Shown: positions 8,948 to 17,742, counted from the first letter of the stretch. The stretch is DNA of 53,696 nt from an uncultured Bacteroidota bacterium (GCA_903844815.1 CAIMVD010000210.1:1-53696); one strand, 5' to 3'. Made by a program: numbers and translations. The notes: generated by a model not told the origin, from the letters alone.

Positions 8948-9823
8948 TTATTTTCCGTGCCTGACTTGTGGTCTGTTGATGAGGTAAACGCCTGAAAGTA
9001 TAACTAATACGGATATTAACATAGAGGATGCAAGGCGCTCATTGTCTGAGAGACCCCACATTGTTGCCACTATCGGGATGAAATATGCCACCACTGAGGC
9101 AACCATTGGTGAAGTATCCCTGACAAGGAAATAGTATATAATATTGGCGAAGGCACTTCCAACAATCGAGAGGATAGCTATAAAACCGAAGTTAAGAAGC
9201 CAGTCAGGTGTAAGAAAAACGGCTTGTATATCAGTAGTAAGGAGTAAAGCCAGTGCAAAGGGACTCACAACAAAGAAAGATAGGGAGGTAATCTGAAGTC
9301 CGTTTAAACCTTCAATCCTGCTGACCTCATTATTGGTGAATCCGTTCATCAGGGTTGCAAGCACAACAAAGAGGCCATAATAATTAAGAGTTAATGAACC
9401 GCTGTAAAGCAATCCTGCTGCTCCAACAAACCCCAGGAATACTCCCGCTATCTGCGATCTGATTGCTTTTCTTTTATAAAAACCAATTCCTATTACAAGG
9501 GTAAATGCAGAACTAAGTGAGTTGAGCATACCGGTTAGGGAACTGTCGATCCTTGTTTCTGCCAGAGGATAGAGGAAGGCCGGAATCCCGGCACCGAAAA
9601 AACCGATAAGGATAATGGAAAGAATATTTCTCCTGTTTAATTTAGGGAGACTTCGCAACGCCACGGGCAGAAGACAGAGGAATGAAATAAGCATTCTCAG
9701 CGAAGCCAGCTGGGATGCTGAAAAGGACCGGAGTCCTTTTTTCATAAGGATATAGCTTGTGCCCCATATCAGCGACAGAAGAGCAACGGCAAGCCAATGC
9801 CATATTTTACTTTTTTTGTTCAT
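8948..9823 (-). CDS. DMT/EamA-family transporter
   Basis: A 291-residue integral membrane protein with ten predicted helices in two EamA repeats. The first repeat has the typical SLIWGTSYILMKKGLRSF start; the second begins near residue 145 and ends in SVLVILSGVYLINR. Members export amino acids, other metabolites or nucleotide sugars; the substrate here is not predictable. The gene follows the CNNM/CBS gene by 17 nt on the same strand, so the two form an operon. ATG 9823 is the obvious start. Confidence 0.92.
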   Translation of the reverse strand: MNKKSKIWHWLAVALLSLIWGTSYILMKKGLRSFSASQLASLRMLISFLCLLPVALRSLPKLNRRNILSIILIGFFGAGIPAFLYPLAETRIDSSLTGMLNSLSSAFTLVIGIGFYKRKAIRSQIAGVFLGFVGAAGLLYSGSLTLNYYGLFVVLATLMNGFTNNEVSRIEGLNGLQITSLSFFVVSPFALALLLTTDIQAVFLTPDWLLNFGFIAILSIVGSAFANIIYYFLVRDTSPMVASVVAYFIPIVATMWGLSDNERLASSMLISVLVILSGVYLINRPQVRHGK

Positions 9824-9840
9824 AACGGCAAAGTGGTGTT

Positions 9841-11121
9841 CTAATTTTCTTTTCTGGATATTAATATTTTATCTACTCTATTGCCGTCAATATCAACGAT
9901 TTCGATCTTGTAATTGCTATAGTCAAATTTGTCTCCAACCTGAGGTATTTTATTAATGTTATTAATGACAAAACCTGCAACAGTCGAATAATCAATTTTT
10001 TCGAAGTCAATTATAAATCCTTCAATTATTCCATCCAGAATTTCCACAGAAGCGTCTCCACTTACTAATACAGATTTGTCATCTCGAATAAAAATATCTG
10101 GTTCGTAAACCTCTCCTTCTTCGGGCATCTCCCCGATAATATTCTCCATTATATCATGCAAAGTGATAATCCCTTCAAAACTACCATACTCATTTACTAC
10201 TATGCAAAAATGAACCTGTCGCTGTTTTATTAAGTCCAGAACTTTACGTGCATCCGTATTTTCAGGGACAATAAGCGGCTGAACCAGTAGATCGCTGATT
10301 AGAACTGAGTCATTGGAATTAAGGGAGATCAGATAGTCTTTAATATTCAAAATCCCGATAAAATTGTCAAGATCTTCATCGCAAAAAATTATTTTACTGT
10401 GCCGTGCATTTAAAATGGCTGATTTTACCACTTCATCCGGATCCGTTATATTTATCCATTCCACATCCATGCGATGAGTCATAATGTGTTTTGCTTTTTT
10501 ATCGGAGAAGTAAAAAACTTTCTCATGAATCAAATTTTGCCCCTTTTCAATCACCCCCTCATGTGAGGCGATTTTTATCAACTGCCTTAATTCTGCCTCT
10601 GTAAGATTTTCCGACGGTTTCTTTATTCCTAACATGCTATTAAACATATTAGTAGAAACAGACAGGAGTTTTACGAAGGGATAGAATAATTTGCTGAAAT
10701 AGTAAATAGGTGGTGCAATTTTAACTGCTATTTTTTCGGGATTACTTAAAGCAATTGTTTTTGGGACTAATTCGCCAATTACTATTGAGAAATAGGTTAT
10801 TATTAATATTGTAGTTGCGAGCGCAATTTCATGGGCAGAGGTCTCCAGAACCTTAATCTGCTGAAAAAAGGGAGTAATATCATCTGCAATACTCAATCCA
10901 CCATATACTCCGGTTATGATTCCAATTAAAGTAATCCCAACCTGAACAGCTGATAAGAAATTCTCGGAGTTTTTAAGCAATCTAAGCGCAGTTTTAGCAC
11001 CCATCTGTCCTTCAATCTTCATCTGCTCCAACCTTGCTCTTTTGCTTGAAACGAGTGCAATTTCAGATAAAGCAAAAAATCCGTTGAGTAATATTAATAA
11101 TCCTAAAATAAGTACCTCCAT
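9841..11121 (-). CDS. CNNM/CBS/CorC_HlyC-type membrane protein (hemolysin C/TlyC family)
   Basis: 426 residues in the standard order: a CNNM transmembrane domain (about 1-180, with ALSEIALVSSKRARLEQM near the start), a pair of CBS domains (about 205-330, from HIMTHRMDVEWI), and a C-terminal CorC_HlyC FAD-like domain ending VDIDGNRVDKILISR. The family is linked to magnesium or cobalt efflux and cation balance. The historical name hemolysin is misleading. First gene of a two-gene operon with the DMT exporter. A -7 box sits only 4 nt upstream of ATG, so the message may be leaderless. Confidence 0.94.
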   Translation of the reverse strand: MEVLILGLLILLNGFFALSEIALVSSKRARLEQMKIEGQMGAKTALRLLKNSENFLSAVQVGITLIGIITGVYGGLSIADDITPFFQQIKVLETSAHEIALATTILIITYFSIVIGELVPKTIALSNPEKIAVKIAPPIYYFSKLFYPFVKLLSVSTNMFNSMLGIKKPSENLTEAELRQLIKIASHEGVIEKGQNLIHEKVFYFSDKKAKHIMTHRMDVEWINITDPDEVVKSAILNARHSKIIFCDEDLDNFIGILNIKDYLISLNSNDSVLISDLLVQPLIVPENTDARKVLDLIKQRQVHFCIVVNEYGSFEGIITLHDIMENIIGEMPEEGEVYEPDIFIRDDKSVLVSGDASVEILDGIIEGFIIDFEKIDYSTVAGFVINNINKIPQVGDKFDYSNYKIEIVDIDGNRVDKILISRKEN

Positions 11122-11125
11122 TGTG

Positions 11126-11133
11126 CAAAAATA
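11126..11133 (-). promoter_or_regulatory. -7 box 4 nt before the CNNM/CBS start codon
   Basis: Read on the minus strand the sequence is TATTTTTG-CACA-ATG. With initiation about 5-7 nt after the box, transcription would start at or next to the A of ATG. No TTG at the -33 position. Confidence 0.4.
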
Positions 11134-11454
11134 ATCTATTCAACCCATTTCTGGAGAAAGAGCAAATAATTTAATTCCTTACTTGGTTCTGAGGTTAACA
11201 AAATGATAAGCAAAGGGCAGAACTCTAAAGAACTGTTTTTTTCAGGTAATACTAAAATATTTCCCGTACTCCTGAAAAGGACATATAGAAGTATTTTTCC
11301 TTAGGGCCGGTAGATCAGACTAATTTCCGAAAGCTCCAGTCCAATCTGGTGAAAGCCCATAATAATTCTTTCAGTTTGAGCTTCTGATGGCTTCTTCCGG
11401 CCCTGTTTAATCTACCAGTTTTCAAATGAATAGGGGATCTTTATTCTTTTTTCA
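11134..11454. other. Intergenic region with no recognisable gene
   Basis: About 320 bases with no supported reading frame. Short complementary segments occur (GCCGGTAGATCAG near 11308 and ATCTACCAG near 11410), and the minus strand has a short open stretch (about 11303-11405) unrelated to anything I know. It is plausibly debris from the missing C-terminal half of the adjacent DUF4249 gene, but I cannot show that. Confidence 0.4.
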
Positions 11455-11874
11455 CTAATTGCTGATGCCCTGAAGATACCAAGGGCTCCGTTTGTAATGT
11501 TTGTTGGTGGCGATCCCGGTTCCATCGAAAATTACCCTGTAATAGCCATAACGATAATCATATTTGTAGTCATCACGGTTAAACTCAATTGGTTTAAGAG
11601 TATCAACCTGATCAACATTATCTGATATAATTATCAAAGCATTCATTATGCCTTTTGCATCGTCAATGTTATGAAAGTCAGGTTCCACAAATTTACCTGT
11701 ATGGCTCTCGGTAAGACGAACTAAATAAAGTCCGGGTTTGTTCGAAACCAATCCTTCCACAACCAGCCCTGGTTCGGCATCTTCGGGAATCAGATCATAA
11801 TCTTCAATGCAACCGGGAAGCAATAACTGAAGGAGGCTGATTATTAAAAACGATGTTATTCTCTTTTGCTTCAA
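11455..11874 (-). pseudogene. Truncated DUF4249 lipoprotein
   Basis: The 139-residue frame has a lipoprotein signal (LLQLLLPGC) followed by the opening of a DUF4249 protein: PGLVVEGLVSNKPGLYLVRL is the first strand pair and GYYRVIFDGTGI the end of the first beta domain. Complete DUF4249 proteins run to roughly 280-400 residues and are encoded beside TonB-dependent receptors. Here the frame stops after the first domain, with an unrelated tail. Together with the collapsed receptor gene directly upstream this is best read as a decayed pair. A short functional lipoprotein is possible but less likely. Confidence 0.65.
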
Positions 11875-12199
11875 CGATCACTTCATTAAGAGCAGTTATT
11901 TCATACTTAAGCCCCACATTAATTGTTGTGTCGCGTGAAAGAATTAAGTTATATGAATTTGTTTTATAACCGATAAAGGAAAATGAAATCTAATATTGAC
12001 CATCGGGAAGAGTAAGTGAATAAAACCCATAATTATTTGAGGAGGATCCTGCGTTTTTACCTTCAGCCAAAATTGTTGCACCAATCAGATGTTCACCATT
12101 TTCAATATCAATGATATTCCCAAAAATTGTATGTTTTTGTGCCTGCAACAGGAAATTTGTCAGTATAAAACAGCAGGTTAATGCAAGGGTTTTATTCAT
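11804..12199 (-). pseudogene. TonB-dependent receptor remnant (signal peptide and carboxypeptidase-like regulatory domain only)
   Basis: From ATG 12199 the frame encodes a signal peptide ending LLQAQ and a CarboxypepD_reg-like domain (HTIFGNIIDIENGEHLIGA, GFYSLTLPDGQY). An in-frame TAG at 11990-11992 follows. Reading through it, the same frame continues correctly with ISFSFIGYKTNSYNLIL and ends in EVIVEAKENN, the usual lead-in to the plug domain. It then runs into the start of the DUF4249 gene in another frame and stops at 11804. Plug and barrel (normally 600 or more residues) are absent. So the gene carries both a nonsense mutation and a large internal/3' deletion. Confidence 0.75.
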
Positions 12200-12408
12200 G
12201 GGAAGCAGTGAAGGGCATTTTGAAATTATCAAAAAAGATCAGTGATTATTTAAAACGGGAAAAGAGAGTGAAAATTACTTCAAATAATTTCTGAATTCTT
12301 GCTGATAAGCCCGGAGCCTGTGGCAAAAGAACACCGGAATATCTGACCGGCTATTTAAATATATATGTATAAGAATAGATTCAATTACACATGAGATTGT
12401 ATAAAAAT

Positions 12409-12475
12409 CCTCTGTGTTTCTCTGAGGACTCTCTGTGATCTCTGTGTAAGTTCTTAACATAGATGCACAAAGATC
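12409..12475. repeat. Dispersed repeat, CTCTGTG type (copy 2, partial)
   Basis: Tandem CTCTGTG units (12409-12446) followed by the shared palindrome TAAGTTCTTA (12447-12456) and a degenerate complementary unit (ATAGATGCACAAAGATC). The second arm is mostly lost compared with the copies at 2817 and 50077. A 61-codon frame across it is a translated repeat, not a gene. Confidence 0.75.
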
Positions 12476-12528
12476 ATTAATTTGTAATCTGTAACTGGGG
12501 AGCCAGCTTTATTTGTATGAATATATTG

Positions 12529-12570
12529 TCGGTCCGGAGGGAATCGAACCCTCGACCCCATGATTAAGAT
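12529..12570 (-). pseudogene. 3' half of a tRNA-Lys(CUU): probable attachment-site or rearrangement scar
   Basis: On the minus strand, in order: the end of an anticodon loop (CTTAA, consistent with anticodon CTT), the 3' anticodon strand TCATG, variable loop GGGTC, a perfect T-arm (GAGGG, loop TTCGATT, CCCTC), the 3' acceptor strand CGGACCG and discriminator A. The 5' half (acceptor strand, D-arm) is missing: its place is taken by the end of the GH16-fold gene, whose stop codon is 10 nt away. Only three pairs of the anticodon stem can still form. Site-specific integrases typically target such 3' tRNA halves. Confidence 0.75.
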
Positions 12571-12580
12571 TCACTTGGGG

Positions 12581-14389
12581 TTATTTTGGCTGGTAAACCC
12601 TTACCCAGTCGATCTCCATTATTGTGGAACCGTTCAATGGTTTGCTTACACCGCCGGCAAGACTTACATACATCGGTTCCTGGGGAATATCTGAGGTCTG
12701 TCTGAAAACTTCGGTGTCATTTATCTTCCAGACAAGACTATCCTTTTTCCATTCGAGGGAATAGATATAGAAATCACCCGAATAACGCGATCCAAGCGAT
12801 GTTTTAACATTGTTGCCTTTTGCAGAGAAGTAATCGAACCAAACTTTCCCGCCTGAGGTGTGGCAGATATCAAGGTGGGGAGTGATCTTATCGCCAATCA
12901 TCCAGAACGCTGACCTGGCTGAGGGATCGCCAAGTTTAATCTTTGCTGTAAATAGACCGTATTTCTGCCTGAAACTGTTACCGGTATTAATCAGACCGGA
13001 AGTATATCCGAACTCCTTGTTTGCAAATCCCTTCTCGGCCGTCCAAACCTTGCCTTTTATCTTCTGCGGTTTTGTGAGGATTTTCAGAACACTGTTCCTT
13101 ATTTCAAAGTTTTCCTTTTCAGTATAGGCCTGCAGATCAGACTCAACAGAATACCTGTCCTTAAGAAGTTTTTCGCCCCAGTAATAGTTTGTGAGCCATT
13201 TGGATGCATCGAGGCTGTTGCCGTCAAACTCCTCTCCGAAGGTTAGCACCCTGTTCTTTAAAATATCGAATTTAGAAGAATCCTTAATCTTGAAATACCA
13301 GATTATGTCGGGATTCTTCTTCAGTTTTTCATATTCTTCACCCTCCTTAAACATTGTGGTCTTTTCAAATCTCTTCTTGTCGAGGAGATAGGCTTTCCGT
13401 TCATTGAATTCCTTCGAAGCCACATATTCTTTCAGTTCCAGGTATCCGGCAAATCTTTTGGAACCATTCACGGCAAGATAGTTGGCATATTCCTTCGATC
13501 CCAGAAACCTGTAAAACTCCTTTATCTCTGAGCTTTCCTTAATGCTTTTATATTCATTCAGTTTTTTGAATTCATCGCTGTCCCTGAAGGTTATCGGCTT
13601 CATTTTCTGTTTTGCCGCGAATTCAGGGGTACTGACAAATGCTTCAAGCTCCTGAAATTTCAAAATATTTTTTGATTTTAAATTTATCGGGTTCTCAAGC
13701 GACTTAAGGTAATCTTTTACTTCCCTGGTTTTTCTAAGGGATTTGTGCTCAAGAAATTTTAAATGTTCTTCTGTTTTTTTGAACTCCGACTTATTCAGGT
13801 TCTTTTTAGCAGCAAACCCCGGGGTATTTAAAAAAACGTCAAGCTCTTCAAACTTTAGGATGGCCTTTGTTTTCACAATTTCGCCCTTTTCCCTATACTT
13901 CAGGAATCTTTTTATCTCCTTTTCCTTCCTGAGCGAATTGTATTCAGTGAATCTTTTGTATTCATCAGTATCCTTGAAAGTTATAGGCTTCATCTTCTGT
14001 TTCTCTTTGAATGCAGCCGACTGAATGAATTTTTCAAGTGATTCAAACGCCTTTATTTTATCGGATCCTTCGAGGGTCTTGAATTTCTTAAGATCACTGC
14101 CGGCTGAGGTTTTCTGATAAAGAACAATATCTTTTGCCTTTTGAAGAGAAAAGAATTCTTTTTCTTTCAGCCATTCTGTTGAATGTTTATATTGAAGCGA
14201 TTCTATCTCTTTCCTTTTGCGTATGAAATCAGCCGAATTTACGAGACTGTTCAGTTCATTGTATCTGGCAAGCTGATCAGACCCGGCGAATAAACGCAGT
14301 TTCTCAAATTCAGTTGTCAGAGTCTTTTCTGATTGCTCAATTTTTGTGGTGGAGGGGATCAATCCCAGTAAAAGCTTGAGACTTGCCAT
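12581..14389 (-). CDS. GH16-fold protein with repeated helical N-terminus and substituted catalytic site
   Basis: 602 residues. Residues 1-375 are a charged, helix-rich region of about five degenerate 60-65-residue units; units at 115-178, 179-243 and 244-300 are clearest, each with an F..L..F...FA/KEK core followed by KMKPITF-type and DEYKRF-type segments. Residues 381-602 are a GH16 (laminarinase-like) jelly roll: LTFGEEFDG at its start, KYGLFTAKIKL (476-486), AFWMIGD (494-500) and DWVRVYQ at the end. The catalytic ExDxxE motif reads HLDICH, so the nucleophile and acid/base Glu are His505 and His510 while Asp507 is kept. There is no signal peptide. It is probably not a classical hydrolase; a carbohydrate-binding, structural or metal-binding role is inferred. 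Its 3' end abuts the tRNA remnant. Confidence 0.85.
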   Translation of the reverse strand: MASLKLLLGLIPSTTKIEQSEKTLTTEFEKLRLFAGSDQLARYNELNSLVNSADFIRKRKEIESLQYKHSTEWLKEKEFFSLQKAKDIVLYQKTSAGSDLKKFKTLEGSDKIKAFESLEKFIQSAAFKEKQKMKPITFKDTDEYKRFTEYNSLRKEKEIKRFLKYREKGEIVKTKAILKFEELDVFLNTPGFAAKKNLNKSEFKKTEEHLKFLEHKSLRKTREVKDYLKSLENPINLKSKNILKFQELEAFVSTPEFAAKQKMKPITFRDSDEFKKLNEYKSIKESSEIKEFYRFLGSKEYANYLAVNGSKRFAGYLELKEYVASKEFNERKAYLLDKKRFEKTTMFKEGEEYEKLKKNPDIIWYFKIKDSSKFDILKNRVLTFGEEFDGNSLDASKWLTNYYWGEKLLKDRYSVESDLQAYTEKENFEIRNSVLKILTKPQKIKGKVWTAEKGFANKEFGYTSGLINTGNSFRQKYGLFTAKIKLGDPSARSAFWMIGDKITPHLDICHTSGGKVWFDYFSAKGNNVKTSLGSRYSGDFYIYSLEWKKDSLVWKINDTEVFRQTSDIPQEPMYVSLAGGVSKPLNGSTIMEIDWVRVYQPK

Positions 14390-14600
14390 TGCTAAATCGT
14401 TTTATGTACAACTGTTAAAGATAAAAATCTTTCAGTAATAAACATCCACCACCGCTCAATTATTTGCAGAAACGGGATATATGTCCCGGTAAAAAATCCC
14501 TTTTCGGTTTTGAACATTTATTATAATATATTTTGAACCGGTTAATTATCCGTATCTTAAGCAACATTTTCTGTTATATAACCTGTTTAACGTCCTCTTC

Positions 14601-16799
14601 ATGAAAAAACTATTCAATATTTTCCTCTACCTCTTCCTTGCAGTCTTCGGATTGCTTCTGATTATTGTAATTTCACTTAATGTATATTACAGTATTCTTG
14701 AAAACAGGCAATCAAAACAAGAGAATAATCGCAGGACTGTTTCGGCCGATAGTGTAATGCAATCAAAACCTGTCAATGCGGTTTCGGAAGAAATGATTCT
14801 TAATCTGATCCCTGTTCCAAAAAAGGTAAAGTTCACAGGAGGAAATTATTCTCTTCCCGGGAAGATCGTGTATTCAGTTGCAGATTCACTGAAGGAAGAG
14901 ACAGGTAAATATTTGAAGATTAATTTTTTAAAAGAGCCTGTTTTCTCTGAAAAAGGAGGCAATATTGTGTTTTCAAATAATGCAATGCTTCCTGTTCAGG
15001 GGTACATTCTGAATATCGGGCTTAGCAAAGTGAATATCGAATATAGTACCAGGCAAGGATTGTGGTATGCTCTAGTATCGCTTAAGATTTTGAACAGCAA
15101 CTATTCCGGCTGCTTACCTTGCGTAACGATTGAGGATAGCCCCGATCTGGAAGTCCGGGGACTTATGCTTGACATCAGCCGCGACAAGGTGCCCACAAGG
15201 GAAACACTCATTCAGGTCGCACAACTGCTTTCAGATCTTAAATATAATCACCTGGAGCTTTATCTGGAAGGATTCTCCTTTGCATACCCATCGTTTAAAG
15301 ACCTTTGGGAAGGAAAGGTGACCCCCGTCACAGGAGAAGATATCGAGGCTCTTGACACCTTCTGCAGAGAGCGTTTTATCGATCTGGTGCCAAACCAGAA
15401 TTCATTGGGCCATATGAATGCGTGGCTGGCAACTGACCGGTACAAGGACCTGGCTGAATGTCCGCAAGGATATAAAATATTTGGGCTTATCAATATGAAA
15501 GGGACGATGGATCCGAATGATCTCCGGGCTTTGCAACTTGTTACAAAAATGACCGATGATCTTTTACCTCATTTTACCTCAGAAAATTTTAACGTGAACC
15601 TCGATGAACCCTTTGAGCTTGGGAAAGGGAAAAGCAAAGAACTTGTTGAGAAAGAAGGAGTAGGAAAGGTTTACCTCGATTATGCCATGAAGATGCATGA
15701 TCTGGTTGCCAACCGGGGCAAAAAAATGATGATGTGGGCCGATATCGTCCTGAAACACCCTGAAATGATTTCATCAATTCCAAAGGATATAACACTACTC
15801 GACTGGGGCTATGAAGCTACCTATCCTTATGAGAAACATTGTAAAATATTAAAGGAATCAGGCCTGGATTACATGGTGTGCCCCGGCACAAACAGCTGGA
15901 CAACAATTACCGGACGTACTGATAATATGCTCGCCACAATTGCAAGCGCTGCAAAAAACGGAACCGGTAACGGGGCAAAGGGCCTGCTGATGACCGATTG
16001 GGGCGACATGGGCCACTGGCAATACCTTCCTGTGAGCTATGCCGGCTATACCGTTGGCGCTGCCCTGAGCTGGAACAGCAGGAGTGAGAATGAAATACCC
16101 CTTGCCGGATTTCTCAACACTTATCTCTTCCGTGATGAAAAGGGAATCATGGGCGATCTGGTACTTGACCTTGGACGGTATTGCCGTTTTGAAGAATTCC
16201 CTATGCTTAATATGACTACTACTATGATGGCTTTCCAGTTGGGTCTTCGCGATAAAGTCATGATAAATGTTATTTTTGACAAGATGATCTCCGGGGTAAG
16301 TGAACTTATGAGAGAAATTGCACCCGAAGTGGTTGATGAATTCAGTACACAATATGCAAACAGGCAAAGGTTTGACTATAAGGGGCTAAATTATTTTCTC
16401 GATTCAAAACAAGCTCTGCTTGAAAGTGTTTCATTAACTACATCCGACAGCAGTCTTGTAAAAGATGAATACCTGAATGCCATCAGGCTTATCCGGCTTG
16501 GTTCCGGATTGAAGAATTATATAGAAGACCGAAATAATCTAAGTCGCCCTGACCAAAAATCACTGCTTAAGGGATTACGTGAACTGGGATTGAAATATCT
16601 TGTGGAGAACAAACGCCTTTGGAATGCACGAAACAAACCCGGGGGATATGACAAGAGTACGGCTGTACTTTACAGCCTGATGAACCAGATCGACAAACGG
16701 ATTGAACTTCTCGAAAAACCTGCACCGGCCAGGTGGTATAACAGGCTTCTCGAAAGAACCGGAACTGCCGGGGCGGCATTATATTTCGGATCAGTATAA
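14601..16799 (+). CDS. Glycoside hydrolase family 20-like protein (beta-N-acetylhexosaminidase-like)
   Basis: 732 residues. An N-terminal membrane anchor (about 6-30) is followed by a linker, a GH20b-type alpha/beta domain (about 66-175, starting LIPVPKKVKFTGGNYSL) and a TIM barrel from VRGLMLDISRDKVPT (about 185). The expected acid pair is Asp334-Glu335 in NVNLDEPFEL, although the usual HxGGDE context is altered, so substrate may differ from chitobiose-type N-acetylglucosaminides. The last 150 residues are helical. It should act in the periplasm or at the outer face of the inner membrane on amino-sugar glycans. It is divergent from the GH16-fold gene, with about 210 bases between. Confidence 0.88.
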   Translation: MKKLFNIFLYLFLAVFGLLLIIVISLNVYYSILENRQSKQENNRRTVSADSVMQSKPVNAVSEEMILNLIPVPKKVKFTGGNYSLPGKIVYSVADSLKEETGKYLKINFLKEPVFSEKGGNIVFSNNAMLPVQGYILNIGLSKVNIEYSTRQGLWYALVSLKILNSNYSGCLPCVTIEDSPDLEVRGLMLDISRDKVPTRETLIQVAQLLSDLKYNHLELYLEGFSFAYPSFKDLWEGKVTPVTGEDIEALDTFCRERFIDLVPNQNSLGHMNAWLATDRYKDLAECPQGYKIFGLINMKGTMDPNDLRALQLVTKMTDDLLPHFTSENFNVNLDEPFELGKGKSKELVEKEGVGKVYLDYAMKMHDLVANRGKKMMMWADIVLKHPEMISSIPKDITLLDWGYEATYPYEKHCKILKESGLDYMVCPGTNSWTTITGRTDNMLATIASAAKNGTGNGAKGLLMTDWGDMGHWQYLPVSYAGYTVGAALSWNSRSENEIPLAGFLNTYLFRDEKGIMGDLVLDLGRYCRFEEFPMLNMTTTMMAFQLGLRDKVMINVIFDKMISGVSELMREIAPEVVDEFSTQYANRQRFDYKGLNYFLDSKQALLESVSLTTSDSSLVKDEYLNAIRLIRLGSGLKNYIEDRNNLSRPDQKSLLKGLRELGLKYLVENKRLWNARNKPGGYDKSTAVLYSLMNQIDKRIELLEKPAPARWYNRLLERTGTAGAALYFGSV

Positions 16800-16805
16800 T
16801 AACCT

Positions 16806-16902
16806 GTCTTTGTGCTCTTTGAGTAAACTTTTGAGCCCTTCGTTTTTAAAAAAAGCATTAAACACAAAGGACACGAAGGATTACGCTGAGGGCACTAAGG
16901 AG
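16806..16902. repeat. Dispersed hairpin repeat, CCTTCGTG type (copy 1, degenerate)
   Basis: Left arm TTTGTGCTCTTTGAG...AGCCCTTCGT (16809-16852) and right arm ACACAAAGGACACGAAGG... CACTAAGG (16862-16900) around an A-rich loop. Same unit as the repeat at 47376-47474. A long open frame that enters the LolA-like gene from 16702 reads through this repeat, which is why the true start is placed downstream at 16978. Confidence 0.8.
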
Positions 16903-16928
16903 TATATTAATTTGGCATTTAAAAATAC

Positions 16929-16959
16929 TTGCAGTTTCATTCAAACAATTATAAATTTG
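16929..16959 (+). promoter_or_regulatory. Bacteroidota-type promoter of the LolA/ABC operon
   Basis: TTG (16929-16931), a 20-nt spacer and TAAATTTG (16952-16959). This is one of the two best-spaced promoters in the window. Initiation near 16965 gives a leader of about 12 nt to ATG 16978 and supports that start. Confidence 0.5.
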
Positions 16960-16977
16960 GTTATTCATTCACTAAAA

Positions 16978-17742
16978 ATGAAGAAATCACCCATATTCCT
17001 ATTAGCCATTTTGCTTCTTCCGGGAAGTTCGGCAGTCATGTCCGCCCAGGTCCTCACTGCAACTGATATTGTGCGTAAAGCAGATGAGAAATTCAACGGT
17101 GAAAAATCAAGTATAATGGTGATGTCGATGACAATTATACGACCTGCCTGGCAGCGCACAGTTGAATTTAAAAACTGGGCCCTTGGAAGGGAATATGCAA
17201 TGACACTTATAACTGCTCCTGCAAAAGACGCAAATCAGACCTTTTTAAAAAGGGGTACCGAGATGTGGAGCTGGAACCCTGCAATAAGCAGACTGATAAA
17301 ACTTCCCCCCTCTATGATGTCGCAGGGCTGGATGGGTTCTGATTACACTAATGATGACATCCTCAAGGAATCGTCGGTTGTGAATGATTATGCACATGAA
17401 ATTATTGGGGAAGAGACTATCGGCGGACGGTTGTGCTACAAAATTAAAATGGTTGCAAAGGAAGCCGCAGCAGTTGTCTGGGGCTCACAGTTAAGGTGGA
17501 TCGACAAAAAAGAATTTCTTGTAATGAAGACTGAACTTTATGACGAGGAAGGCACACTTATAAGAACTGAAACAGGTTCAGAAATTAAAGAAATGGATGG
17601 CCGGACAATTCCATCGAGAATGGAACTCATTCCCGCTGACGAACCCGGGAATAAAACTATTGTGGACATAAAGGATATCAAATTCAATGTTCAGATATTG
17701 GAGAGTTTCTTTTCACAACAGAATATGAAAAACATCAGGTAA
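16978..17742 (+). CDS. LolA-like outer-membrane lipoprotein-sorting protein
   Basis: From ATG 16978 the product is 254 residues with a signal peptide ending VMSAQ. The mature part matches the LolA_like family (COG2834): repeated antiparallel strands, the motif FLKRGTEMWSWNPAISRLIKL and MGSDYTNDDI typical of the group. Family members are periplasmic carriers that shield an acyl or lipid cargo. The same frame is open from 16702 but the extra 92 codons cross the end of the GH20 gene and a repeat, and leave no export signal, so I reject the longer form. First gene of a five-gene operon with two permeases, an ATPase and a barrel protein; by context it carries the cargo between them. Confidence 0.88.
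   Translation: MKKSPIFLLAILLLPGSSAVMSAQVLTATDIVRKADEKFNGEKSSIMVMSMTIIRPAWQRTVEFKNWALGREYAMTLITAPAKDANQTFLKRGTEMWSWNPAISRLIKLPPSMMSQGWMGSDYTNDDILKESSVVNDYAHEIIGEETIGGRLCYKIKMVAKEAAAVVWGSQLRWIDKKEFLVMKTELYDEEGTLIRTETGSEIKEMDGRTIPSRMELIPADEPGNKTIVDIKDIKFNVQILESFFSQQNMKNIR

Noticed and set aside
12581-14389. Calling the protein an active laminarinase
   Set aside because: Both catalytic glutamates are histidine and there is no export signal.
16806-16902. Transcription terminator role for the repeat after the GH20 gene
   Set aside because: Possible but arms are degenerate and there is no clean stem plus T-run; kept as a repeat only.
16702-16977. 92-residue N-terminal extension of the LolA-like protein
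   Set aside because: It overlaps the end of the GH20 gene and a repeat and would bury the signal peptide; a promoter lies just before ATG 16978.
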